Source: Candidatus Saccharimonadota bacterium
Lineage (GTDB): Bacteria; Patescibacteriota; Saccharimonadia; Saccharimonadales; UBA10212
Assembly (NCBI GenBank): GCA_028288985.1
Contig: JAQGHE010000044.1
Location: forward strand, 1-6,382
DNA: 6,382 nucleotides
Reading direction: 5' to 3'
Translations under genes and position numbers: made by a program
Shown: piece after piece, positions 1 to 6,189 of the stretch
Position numbering within the stretch: the stretch's first letter is position 1
Layout: each line of letters starts with the position of its first letter
Notes under the pieces: generated by a model
Seen by the model: only the letters and a program-made list of their open reading frames with translations
Database searches by the model: none
What the model was told of the DNA's origin: nothing

Positions 1-2
1 AG

Positions 3-338
3 TTTGTATTCAAGTTCGGGCTTGGAAAGGATAAGCTGGAAGGCCAGGTCTACAATGCGATCATACCTGTTATTGACGGTTTGGCGGCTGAAATAGAGAA
101 GTCCATAAAATTCTTCCAAGGGCGCTATCCATCTCTTAAGTTGGAGCGGATCGTAGTTACGGGCGGGGCATCGGTTTTGCCGGAATTTCCACTCTATCTA
201 GCCAATCGTTTTGGGATAAACGTGGAAATTGGTAATTCGTGGCGCAATGTGTTGGTGCCGCCTGACCGCCAAAATGATGCGGCATCGGTATCTAACCAGT
301 TTGCCATTGCCGCCGGACTTGCGGAGAGAGAATCATGA
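3..338 (+). CDS. pilM: PilM, type IV pilus actin-like ATPase, C-terminal part (5' truncated by window edge)
   Basis: The reading frame is open from the left edge (first full codon at 3) to TGA at 336-338, giving 111 residues of the C-terminal end. PilM is a cytoplasmic FtsA/actin-fold nucleotide-binding protein that docks on the N-terminal tail of PilN and links the inner-membrane T4P collar to the motor. Visible family signs are a helix-rich segment (EIEKSIKFFQGRYP), then the adenosine-motif-like strand-turn RIVVTGGAS, then LPEF..YLANRFGINVEIGNSW, and a C-terminal AIAAGLAERES that matches the 'A.GLA.R' ending of PilM proteins. The catalytic N-terminal motifs lie outside the window. An internal TTG at 81 could be read as a start, but the frame is open and family-like upstream of it, so this is a truncated gene. 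Its stop overlaps the pilN start (ATGA). A GspL/FtsA relative is less likely given the pilN/pilO neighbours. Confidence 0.88.
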   Translation, partial: FVFKFGLGKDKLEGQVYNAIIPVIDGLAAEIEKSIKFFQGRYPSLKLERIVVTGGASVLPEFPLYLANRFGINVEIGNSWRNVLVPPDRQNDAASVSNQFAIAAGLAERES

Positions 339-1039
339 GTAAAGTACAGTTTAATCTGCTGCCCGACACCAAGCTTCAGTACAATAAGGATCAACAAACC
401 AAACATAGGGTTACGGCCATTGCTTATAGCGTCAGCGCCATATCTTTAGCCATCTTCTTACTACTGTTGTTTACGGTTGACGTGGTCCAAAAGAAGCAGC
501 TGAGCGATGCCGCCAAAGAAGTCGATACCGCCAGCAAACAGCTAAGGGCAGTTCCTCAGATAGACGAGATTATAACCGTCCAAAACCAACTGAAAACCCT
601 TTCCGGTCTCCATCAGAATAAACATGTTACCTCCAGAATATTTACTTATTTGCCGCAGCTGACACCGGCTAACGTCACAATCAATAAGCTGGATTTGGAC
701 CTTAAACAGAACACCATGGCTATAGTTGGCACCGCCAACTCTCAGCATAGTGTCAACACCTTTGTGGATACCTTGAAGTTTGCCACCTATAAGGTGAACA
801 GCACTGATAGTGCGGTTTCCGCCTTTCCATCGGTAGTGGAAAGCGGCTTTACGATTAATCCGGCCAACATCGGCTATACCATCAGCATCCAATTCGACCC
901 CAAGCTATTCGCCAATAATCTGGTTGACAGCAACGGCAAGTCAAAAGCGCCGCAGCTGACGGTGCGCAGCACTTCCGCGGGATCGCTAGATCCATCCAGC
1001 ACCCTATTTAATAGCAGCCAGTCAGGCGGGGGACAGTGA
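335..1039 (+). CDS. pilN: PilN, type IV pilus inner-membrane alignment protein
   Basis: This 234-aa bitopic membrane protein belongs to the PilM-PilN-PilO alignment complex. Residues 4-10 are VQFNLLP, the counterpart of the 'INLLP' tail that binds PilM in characterised systems. A cytoplasmic basic stretch (KDQQTKHR) precedes one transmembrane helix at about 26-51. A coiled-coil-like segment follows at about 52-95, then a ferredoxin-like domain at about 100-192. Residues 198-234 form a Ser/Thr/Gly-rich, probably disordered tail ending SSQSGGGQ, which makes the protein longer than typical PilN. The ATG at 335 overlaps the pilM stop by 4 bp (ATGA), and a GGAG at 323-326 lies 8 nt upstream, so translational coupling is likely. 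There is no cysteine. The assignment is firm from topology, the NLLP motif and synteny, although sequence similarity in this family is low outside the N-terminus. Confidence 0.9.
   Translation: MSKVQFNLLPDTKLQYNKDQQTKHRVTAIAYSVSAISLAIFLLLLFTVDVVQKKQLSDAAKEVDTASKQLRAVPQIDEIITVQNQLKTLSGLHQNKHVTSRIFTYLPQLTPANVTINKLDLDLKQNTMAIVGTANSQHSVNTFVDTLKFATYKVNSTDSAVSAFPSVVESGFTINPANIGYTISIQFDPKLFANNLVDSNGKSKAPQLTVRSTSAGSLDPSSTLFNSSQSGGGQ
1028..1033 (+). promoter_or_regulatory. Shine-Dalgarno deciding the pilO start
   Basis: GGGGGA ends 5 nt before ATG 1039 but only 2 nt before the overlapping GTG at 1036. The spacing favours ATG 1039 (TGATG arrangement with the pilN stop). The weaker AGG at 1024-1026 would suit the GTG. 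The two choices differ by one residue. Confidence 0.5.
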
Positions 1040-1722
1040 TGAAGGCCAAGTTTAGTTCCAAAGCCCTAAAACTCAGTAAGGACCAATCTGCGTTGATGGG
1101 TACCGTTGCTGCTGCCACTGTTATCTCTGTTTTTTCGTTGGTGAGTATCAAAGCTCTGGCCGGGCAGGTTATTTACCAGGGCAAAGTAATCAGTGCCCGC
1201 CACAACTCCGCTAAACAAATGAAAGCCAACATAAGCAATGCGAACACATTAGTTACTCAATATAACAGTGTATTTTTGGGAAGCAGCCCTGATAACATCA
1301 TCGGCGGTAAAAATGATTCCAGCACCTCCGCCGTACCACCCAACGGGAACAACGGGCGTATCGTACTTGATGCGCTGCCTACGGTTTATGACTTTCCGGC
1401 ACTATTAACCAGTATGTCTAAGGTACTCACCAACAACGGCATCGGCAGCCAGAGTATAGGCGGCAGTGATCAATCATCTACGGTAAAAAGCGACCCTACC
1501 GGCAACCCGCAGCCGGCCAACATTGATTTGACGGTAAGCGGTACGGGAACCTACAAAGATACGGCCCGATTAATTAAGGATATGGAGCGCTCTATCAGGC
1601 CGTTTGATATTACTCATTTGGCGATAAATGGTAACGAGTCGAGCCTTACTATCGACCTTAATTTGACTACCTATTACCAGCCAGCTAAAACACTCAGCAT
1701 TACCAGTAAGGAGATTCGCTGA
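1039..1722 (+). CDS. pilO: PilO-like type IV pilus inner-membrane alignment protein
   Basis: This is a 227-aa protein from ATG 1039; GTG 1036 would add one Met. It is a bitopic membrane protein expected to heterodimerise with PilN outside the membrane. A short basic cytoplasmic tail is followed by one transmembrane helix at about 19-42 (numbered from GTG 1036) and a helical segment to about 80. Next comes a Gly/Asn/Ser/Pro-rich linker at about 83-107. The C-terminal ferredoxin-like domain carries the PilO signature: a strand with SGTGTYKDTARLIKDMERS (about 168-186), then FDITHLAI, then a strand ending LTTYYQP (about 210-216). A second flexible insert at about 139-160 (GGSDQSSTVKSDPTGNPQP) interrupts the domain. 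There is no cysteine. The stop overlaps the next start by 1 bp (TGATG). Family-level similarity is weak, so the call rests on topology, the C-terminal signature and position after pilN. Confidence 0.82.
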   Translation: MKAKFSSKALKLSKDQSALMGTVAAATVISVFSLVSIKALAGQVIYQGKVISARHNSAKQMKANISNANTLVTQYNSVFLGSSPDNIIGGKNDSSTSAVPPNGNNGRIVLDALPTVYDFPALLTSMSKVLTNNGIGSQSIGGSDQSSTVKSDPTGNPQPANIDLTVSGTGTYKDTARLIKDMERSIRPFDITHLAINGNESSLTIDLNLTTYYQPAKTLSITSKEIR

Positions 1723-1982
1723 TGAAAAACAAAGATATTGTCTCTCTGGTAGCTGTCGGGATTGTTACCGCCATTTTCTCCTTCTTCATAAGCGGTCTAC
1801 TGTTTGGCGGCTCTAGTAAGACTTCAAAAGTTCCGACAGCCGAAACGGTAAGTACCAGCTTTCCCGATATCAAGAATGATCCGGTCTATAACGCTATCTT
1901 TAATACCGGAGCCTTGGACGTGGCTCAGCCGGTGCAGGTGGGCAACAGTCAGAATAACCAGCCATTTAACGGATCGAGATAG
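1722..1982 (+). CDS. Uncharacterised 86-aa single-pass membrane protein in the pilP position
   Basis: I do not recognise this as a named family. It is a small bitopic protein: a short Lys-containing N-terminus (MKNKD), one transmembrane helix at about 7-28 ending LLFGGSS, then about 57 extracytoplasmic residues. The distal part contains FPDI (47-50), DPVYNAIFNTGALDVAQP (53-70), VQVGN (71-75) and NNQPFNGSR at the end, and it reads like a short extended binding segment rather than a globular domain. There is no lipobox cysteine and no PilP-like beta domain, so it is not an ordinary PilP, although it occupies the slot after pilO where pilP sits in proteobacteria. A strong AAGGAG at 1708-1713, 8 nt before ATG 1722, and the 1-bp overlap with pilO show that it is a real, coupled gene. 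The inference is a small structural partner of the PilN/PilO collar. It is 18 bp upstream of pilB. Confidence 0.8.
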   Translation: MKNKDIVSLVAVGIVTAIFSFFISGLLFGGSSKTSKVPTAETVSTSFPDIKNDPVYNAIFNTGALDVAQPVQVGNSQNNQPFNGSR

Positions 1983-2000
1983 CGGGAAGGGCGAGCACTT

Positions 2001-3803
2001 ATGAACGTCCTATCACCGGTAATCCAGACAAAGACCGAAGACATTTTAATTGAGCAAGGTCTGCTTGATAAGGATGGCCTGCAGCTGATTAAGAATAAGG
2101 CCAAAGCCAGTAATCAGCCTTTTTTCAGCGTGCTCTTAAACGAGGGTCATATTACGGACGAGCAACTAACTAAGGCTCTGGCCCGAGCCAACAATATCCC
2201 TTATGTAAACCTCAGTAACGCCAGAATCCAGCCCTCTGTGCTGGAGCTTTTAGACAAAGATGTAGCCGAGCATTATATGGCAGTCCCAATCGGAGAAATG
2301 CAAACAAAACTAGTGGTAGCTATGCTGGATGCCGATAACGTCCAGGCTGTGGACTTCTTAAGCAATAAAATCGGCCGCCCGCTGAAGGTATACGCTGCCA
2401 GCGAATCCGGCGTGCGCCATGTAATGGAACAGTACGATGCGACTCAGAATATAAGCGACATATTTACGAAGCCCGCGGATCTTATAGCCGAAGGTGCCCA
2501 GGCTGGCGCCCCCCAGCCAAAGGCTAATAAACTGCGGCCTAACCAAAAAGTGCAGACTATAGTTCAGGATTCGCCGATCACTAAAGCCTTGAGCGGGATT
2601 ATGGATTACGCCGCCAGAAACCGGGCCAGTGATATTCATATTGAACCGCTTGAGGAGGTCTTAAAAATAAGGGTCCGGGTAGACGGCGTGCTGCGAGAGA
2701 TCATGAAGCTTCCAAAAAGCGCCGAAGCGCCTTTAATCAGCCGTATTAAAATTTTGTCTAATCTAAAAATAGACGAGCACCGCACCCCCCAAGACGGCCA
2801 GTTTACAATCAGTCTGGGGGATAACGCCATCGATATCCGCGTGGCGATCAGCCCTGTGGTCTGGGGAGAGCAGGTGGTGATGCGTCTGCTGGATAAGAGC
2901 GGCACCAGTTTGAATCTTGAGGATATGGGTTACACCGGCCGGGCGCTTAGAACTATTCGTAAATCCTTGCAAATGCCCCACGGCATGCTGCTGACTTCCG
3001 GGCCTACCGGTTCTGGTAAATCCACGTCCATGTACGCGATGCTTAGCGAGATCAAAAGCGACTCTATCAATATCGTTACCCTGGAAGACCCGGTCGAGTA
3101 CAAGATAGAAGGCGTCAACCAGATACAGGTTAATCCGGACGTCGGCCTGACATTTGCTACCGGCCTTCGCTCTATATTGCGCCAGGACCCGGACGTCGTG
3201 ATGATTGGCGAGATCCGCGATAAAGAGACAGCTAGCCTGGCCGTACAGGCGGCTCTGACCGGCCACTTGGTTTTCGCGACGCTGCACACCAACAGTGCTG
3301 CCGGCATTTTGCCCCGCCTGCTCGATATGGGCATAGAACCATTTCTTATCGCCAGTACAGTGCACACGGTTATCGGACAGCGCCTGGTGCGCCGGCTGGT
3401 GGACGGCGGGGAAGCCTACCAGTCGAACAGCGTTGAGGTGGAGGATATGCATAAGGTGCTGGGAGAGCTGCTGCCTAAAACGAGCGACGAAGTTGAAAAA
3501 GTGGCCAAAGATCTAGGGTACGACAGCTTGCCACTGGCTACTCAAAGCGCTTATACTTTGTACAAGGGTAAAGAAACACCCGATAATCCTACGGGGTATA
3601 AAGGGCGCATAGGACTATACGAAGTGTTTGAAGTCACCGAGAAAATTCAGGACTTGATTTTAAGACATTCTCCGAGCTCGGCTATTCAAAAAGAAGCCCA
3701 GGCTCAAGGTATGATTACGATGCGTCAAGACGGATATCTGAAGGCTTTAGCCGGTATGACAACATTGGCAGAAGTTAATCGGGTAGCTTCGGGGGATAGC
3801 TAA
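2001..3803 (+). CDS. pilB: PilB, type IV pilus extension ATPase (no zinc-binding cysteines)
   Basis: This is a 600-aa, full-length cytoplasmic hexameric secretion ATPase that powers pilin polymerisation through PilC. It has a MshEN/GspE N-terminal region (about 10-150), a linker (about 151-180), and an N2 domain (about 185-300) with ASDIHIEP (209-216), RVDGVLREI (226-234) and RTPQDGQF (261-268). The RecA-like motor has Walker A GPTGSGKST (334-342), Asp box TLEDPVEY (360-367), Walker B DPDVVMIGEIRD (396-407) and His box GHLVFATLHTN (421-431). GYKGRIGLYEVF (532-543) is the conserved C-terminal element. The usual two CxxC zinc-binding pairs before GYKGR are absent, and the whole protein has no cysteine. 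The c-di-GMP 'RLGxxL' motifs in MshEN are also degenerate (TEDILIEQG and PFFSVLLNEG). GGAAGG at 1985-1990 supports ATG 2001. GspE is an alternative name, but adjacent pilT and pilin favour PilB. Confidence 0.95.
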   Translation: MNVLSPVIQTKTEDILIEQGLLDKDGLQLIKNKAKASNQPFFSVLLNEGHITDEQLTKALARANNIPYVNLSNARIQPSVLELLDKDVAEHYMAVPIGEMQTKLVVAMLDADNVQAVDFLSNKIGRPLKVYAASESGVRHVMEQYDATQNISDIFTKPADLIAEGAQAGAPQPKANKLRPNQKVQTIVQDSPITKALSGIMDYAARNRASDIHIEPLEEVLKIRVRVDGVLREIMKLPKSAEAPLISRIKILSNLKIDEHRTPQDGQFTISLGDNAIDIRVAISPVVWGEQVVMRLLDKSGTSLNLEDMGYTGRALRTIRKSLQMPHGMLLTSGPTGSGKSTSMYAMLSEIKSDSINIVTLEDPVEYKIEGVNQIQVNPDVGLTFATGLRSILRQDPDVVMIGEIRDKETASLAVQAALTGHLVFATLHTNSAAGILPRLLDMGIEPFLIASTVHTVIGQRLVRRLVDGGEAYQSNSVEVEDMHKVLGELLPKTSDEVEKVAKDLGYDSLPLATQSAYTLYKGKETPDNPTGYKGRIGLYEVFEVTEKIQDLILRHSPSSAIQKEAQAQGMITMRQDGYLKALAGMTTLAEVNRVASGDS

Positions 3804-3810
3804 AGGATGG
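3802..3810 (+). promoter_or_regulatory. Shine-Dalgarno deciding the pilT GTG start
   Basis: AAAGGATGG overlaps the pilB stop codon (TAA 3801-3803), and its AGGA core ends 7 nt before GTG 3815. The ATG inside it (3807-3809) is in another frame. An in-frame TAG at 3797-3799 excludes any earlier pilT start, so the GTG is supported. Confidence 0.6.
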
Positions 3811-3814
3811 GTAC

Positions 3815-4882
3815 GTGGAACAGGCGCCAAAAATAGAACTGCTGCTGGAAGAGGTTATAAAGCGTAAAGGCTCAGACCTCCATTTTGAAGTTGGCCTGCC
3901 TCCGGTTGTAAGAGTAGACGGCGCGCTCCTGCCGTTGCCAAATTATCAGCCCTTGACCGAAAAAACGGTTGAAACTCTTATATTCGGGCTTTTGGATGAC
4001 GACCAAAAGCAGATACTACTGCGAGATAAAGAATTTGATTTCAGTTTTGCCTTTGGAGATCTGGGTCGTTTTCGGGTTAACGCTTTCCACGAGCGCGGCA
4101 ACTTAGCCGCTGCTATGCGTCTGATAAGTAATGAGATTAAAACTATTGAACAACTGGGTCTGCCACCTTTAATTAACAAGTTTGCCGATTATCCAAGAGG
4201 CTTGGTGCTTATTACGGGGCCGACCGGCTCGGGTAAATCATCAACGCTAGCCGCGCTGATCAATAAAATTAACACGGAACGTGCGGCTCATATAATTACG
4301 ATTGAAGACCCCATTGAATATACTCACCAGTCCAAAAAATCAGTAGTGGTCCAGCGCGAAGTCCACTATGACACCTATAGTTTCTCTACGGCGCTCCGTT
4401 CGTCGCTGCGACAGGATCCAGACGTGGTTCTAATCGGTGAAATGCGGGATCTGGAAACTATCTCTGCCGCTATTACGATTGCCGAAACAGGCCACTTGGT
4501 GCTGGGCACTCTGCATACCAACGGCGCGGCTCAGAGCATCGATCGCATGATTGATGTCTTTCCACCCCACCAGCAGCAGCAGGTAAGATCGCAGCTGGGC
4601 AACATACTTATGGCTATCTGTTCCCAGCGGCTGGTCCCGGCGCTTGGCGGGGGCCGCGTGCCGGCCACCGAAATTTTGATAGCCACTCCGGCCGTCCGCA
4701 ATATCATCCGTGAAGGAAAAAACTATCAATTGGAAGCCGTAATCCAGACCGGCGCCGAGATGGGTATGCAAAGTATGGATCACACTTTGGTCAATTTAGT
4801 GCACACCGGAAAAATCAGCTTTGACGAAGCCCGGAACTACGCCGTGGACACCGAAGAGCTTGATAGGCTGATGAGGGGCTAG
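3815..4882 (+). CDS. pilT: PilT, type IV pilus retraction ATPase (twitching motility)
   Basis: This 355-aa cytoplasmic hexameric ATPase drives pilus disassembly and retraction. Its length is normal for PilT. The N-terminal PAS-like domain shows KGSDLHFEVGLPP (18-30) and RFRVNAFHERG (85-95). The RecA motor has Walker A GPTGSGKS (135-142), Asp box TIEDPIEY (162-169), Walker B DPDVVLIGEMRD (201-212) and His box GHLVLGTLHTN (226-236). AVRNIIREGKNYQL (293-306) is the PilT-specific 'AIRNLIRE' element known to be needed for retraction, and it separates this protein from PilB, GspE and most PilU proteins. Residue 269 is the only cysteine in all the coding sequence of this window. The start is GTG 3815, since an in-frame TAG at 3797-3799 lies just upstream and the next in-frame Met is residue 101. 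It follows pilB by 11 bp and precedes pilC by 7 bp, so the antagonistic motors should be co-expressed. Confidence 0.95.
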   Translation: MEQAPKIELLLEEVIKRKGSDLHFEVGLPPVVRVDGALLPLPNYQPLTEKTVETLIFGLLDDDQKQILLRDKEFDFSFAFGDLGRFRVNAFHERGNLAAAMRLISNEIKTIEQLGLPPLINKFADYPRGLVLITGPTGSGKSSTLAALINKINTERAAHIITIEDPIEYTHQSKKSVVVQREVHYDTYSFSTALRSSLRQDPDVVLIGEMRDLETISAAITIAETGHLVLGTLHTNGAAQSIDRMIDVFPPHQQQQVRSQLGNILMAICSQRLVPALGGGRVPATEILIATPAVRNIIREGKNYQLEAVIQTGAEMGMQSMDHTLVNLVHTGKISFDEARNYAVDTEELDRLMRG

Positions 4883-4889
4883 CAGAAAA

Positions 4890-6101
4890 GTGCTTACTTT
4901 TACCTACACGGCGTTAAATCCGTCAACCGGCCAAAAAATAAAGGCTGAAATTGAGGCCGAAAACGAAAAAACGGCCGCCAAACTCTTAATTGACCGCGGT
5001 CTGGCACCACTGGAAATCAGCCAAAAGATAGACAGAGGCGGTTCCGGTCTAAGGAAGCGGGTGCCCACAAAGCAGAAAGTCATTTTTTCACGCCAGCTAT
5101 CGACTCTTATAGATGCCGGTCTACCGCTGCTTCAAAGCCTAAATACGGTAAAAGAACAGACCAAACACGTGGCTCTAAAAGCGGTTATCGCCAAAATAAT
5201 CATTGATGTGGAGGCGGGCTCGCCGCTGTCGACCGCCTTAGAAAAGCATCCTGAAGTCTTTGATAGCGTATATGTAAGCCTGATAGCAGCTGGTGAGCAG
5301 TCCGGTTCGCTTGACGTGTCTTTAGAACGTATCGCTACCCAGCAGGAAAAAGACGCAGAAGTTATTTCTAAGGTTAGGGGAGCGCTAATGTACCCCGGAA
5401 TTGTAATTTTGGTACTGATGGGCATCCTAATCTTTATGACTACGACCGTCCTGCCTCAAGTTGCGGAGGTTTATAAGGGTATACCGGGTGCCAAATTGCC
5501 TCTGATCACCAGCCTGCTTATGAAACTTTCCGGTTTTATAACCAACTTCTGGTGGCTGGCGCTGATTATTTTAATAGGCGGCGTTTTTGCCTTGAGACGT
5601 TATATCAAAACTCCGAAAGGCAAGGCGGTGGTTGATCAGCTAAAAATAACTATGTGGCCAATTGCGCCCCTGTTTATGAAGCTCTACATGGCCCGATTCG
5701 CCAGAACCGGATCTACGCTGGTCGCTAGCGGAGTCCCTATGATAAAGATGCTGAATACTACGGCCGAGGCCGTGGGAAACACGCAGGTAGCAGCGTCAAT
5801 ATATAAAGCGGTGGAGCAGGTAAAAGGCGGTAAAGCATTATCTGCCAGTATTGAGAATGACCCGCACTTCCTGGATCTGGTATCGGATATGATCAGTATT
5901 GGCGAACAATCCGGCTCGCTGGAGGGAATGATGGTCCGGCTGGCTGAGTATTACGAAAAAGAAGTGGATAATCAGATAAAAGCCGTCAATACCATCATAG
6001 AACCGCTATTGATGGTGGTCGTTGGTGTAGTGGCCTTGCTTATCGTAGCCGCCGTGCTGCTGCCGATTTATGGCTTGGCCGGGAAGAACCTGGGTGTTTA
6101 G
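4890..6101 (+). CDS. pilC: PilC, type IV pilus inner-membrane platform protein
   Basis: This is a 403-aa, full-length T2SSF-family polytopic protein, the membrane platform on which PilB and PilT act. The N-terminal cytoplasmic segment (MLTFTYTALNPSTGQKIKAE) is the normal start of PilC. There are two homologous T2SSF domains. The first (about 66-190) carries FSRQLSTLIDAGLPLLQSL and AGEQSGSLD (134-142). The second (about 267-391) carries FARTGSTLVASGVPMIKML and IGEQSGSLE (337-345). Predicted membrane helices are at about 169-191, 217-235 and 369-395. There is no cysteine. The start is GTG 4890: an in-frame TGA lies at 4872-4874, there is no other start codon between it and 4890, and the next Met is residue 162. 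GAGGGG at 4873-4878 is a possible ribosome site, 11 nt away and inside the pilT end. GspF is the generic alternative, but the adjacent pilT makes PilC the better name. Confidence 0.95.
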   Translation: MLTFTYTALNPSTGQKIKAEIEAENEKTAAKLLIDRGLAPLEISQKIDRGGSGLRKRVPTKQKVIFSRQLSTLIDAGLPLLQSLNTVKEQTKHVALKAVIAKIIIDVEAGSPLSTALEKHPEVFDSVYVSLIAAGEQSGSLDVSLERIATQQEKDAEVISKVRGALMYPGIVILVLMGILIFMTTTVLPQVAEVYKGIPGAKLPLITSLLMKLSGFITNFWWLALIILIGGVFALRRYIKTPKGKAVVDQLKITMWPIAPLFMKLYMARFARTGSTLVASGVPMIKMLNTTAEAVGNTQVAASIYKAVEQVKGGKALSASIENDPHFLDLVSDMISIGEQSGSLEGMMVRLAEYYEKEVDNQIKAVNTIIEPLLMVVVGVVALLIVAAVLLPIYGLAGKNLGV

Positions 6102-6110
6102 TTATCCACA
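6102..6110 (+). promoter_or_regulatory. Consensus DnaA-box 9-mer
   Basis: TTATCCACA begins the base after the pilC stop. It matches the DnaA box consensus TTATNCACA exactly. It is a single copy with no cluster and no origin-like AT-rich unwinding region of length, so it is not an origin. It could be a DnaA-titration or regulatory site, or chance. Function is unsupported beyond the match. Confidence 0.3.
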
Positions 6111-6117
6111 GCAGTCC

Positions 6118-6166
6118 TTGCATTTGGCCCCATTAATCAGTAGCATACAAGCATAAGCAATAAAAT
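6118..6166 (+). promoter_or_regulatory. Weak candidate promoter for the pilin gene
   Basis: TTGCAT (6118-6123; three of six to the -35 consensus) and TAGCAT (6141-6146; four of six to -10) are 17 bp apart. A better -10, TAAAAT (6161-6166; five of six), lacks a good -35 at the proper distance and would start transcription at the ribosome site. The A/T-rich tract 6132-6169 with the short repeats AGCATA, AGCATA and AGCAATA (6142-6162) is the most promoter-like stretch here. A separate pilin promoter is biologically plausible because pilin is needed in large excess, but the boxes alone are weak. Confidence 0.25.
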
Positions 6167-6167
6167 A

Positions 6168-6188
6168 ATGCAAAGGGGGCATTTGCAT
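6168..6188 (+). promoter_or_regulatory. Inverted repeat/hairpin presenting the pilin Shine-Dalgarno
   Basis: ATGCAAA (6168-6174) and TTTGCAT (6182-6188) are a perfect 7-bp inverted repeat separated by GGGGGCA. The loop's GGGGG (6175-6179) is the apparent ribosome binding site, 10 nt before ATG 6190. As RNA this is a short stem with the ribosome site in the loop; as DNA it is a 21-bp dyad that could be an operator. There is no following T-run, so it is not an intrinsic terminator. The repeat is seen directly; its role is inferred. Confidence 0.45.
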
Positions 6189-6189
6189 A

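Noticed and set aside
81..338. A short separate gene starting at TTG 81
   Set aside because: The same frame is open to the left edge and upstream residues continue the PilM helix pattern, so it is the end of pilM.
336..1722. Recoded TGA (Gly) as in SR1/Gracilibacteria
   Set aside because: TGA ends pilM, pilN and pilO exactly where the next gene starts with a ribosome site, and no conserved frame reads through TGA.
2763..3452. A 229-codon open frame on the minus strand, with others at 2930-3367, 2358-2639, 2636-2905, 542-892, 4430-4783 and 5132-5425
   Set aside because: All lie wholly inside well-conserved + strand genes, have no family-like motifs or low-complexity-free domain pattern, and are explained by codon composition of pilB, pilN, pilT and pilC.
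3..6101. Type II secretion system (gspE/F/L/M) instead of a pilus
   Set aside because: PilT with AVRNIIRE is a pilus retraction motor not found in T2SS, PilN has the NLLP tail, and the pilin leader is type IV-like.
6102..6110. Replication origin
   Set aside because: Only one DnaA box, no box cluster, and no dnaA/dnaN neighbours.
6102..6189. Intrinsic terminator between pilC and the pilin gene
   Set aside because: The inverted repeats are not followed by a T-run, and the hairpin 3' arm is adjacent to the pilin start codon.
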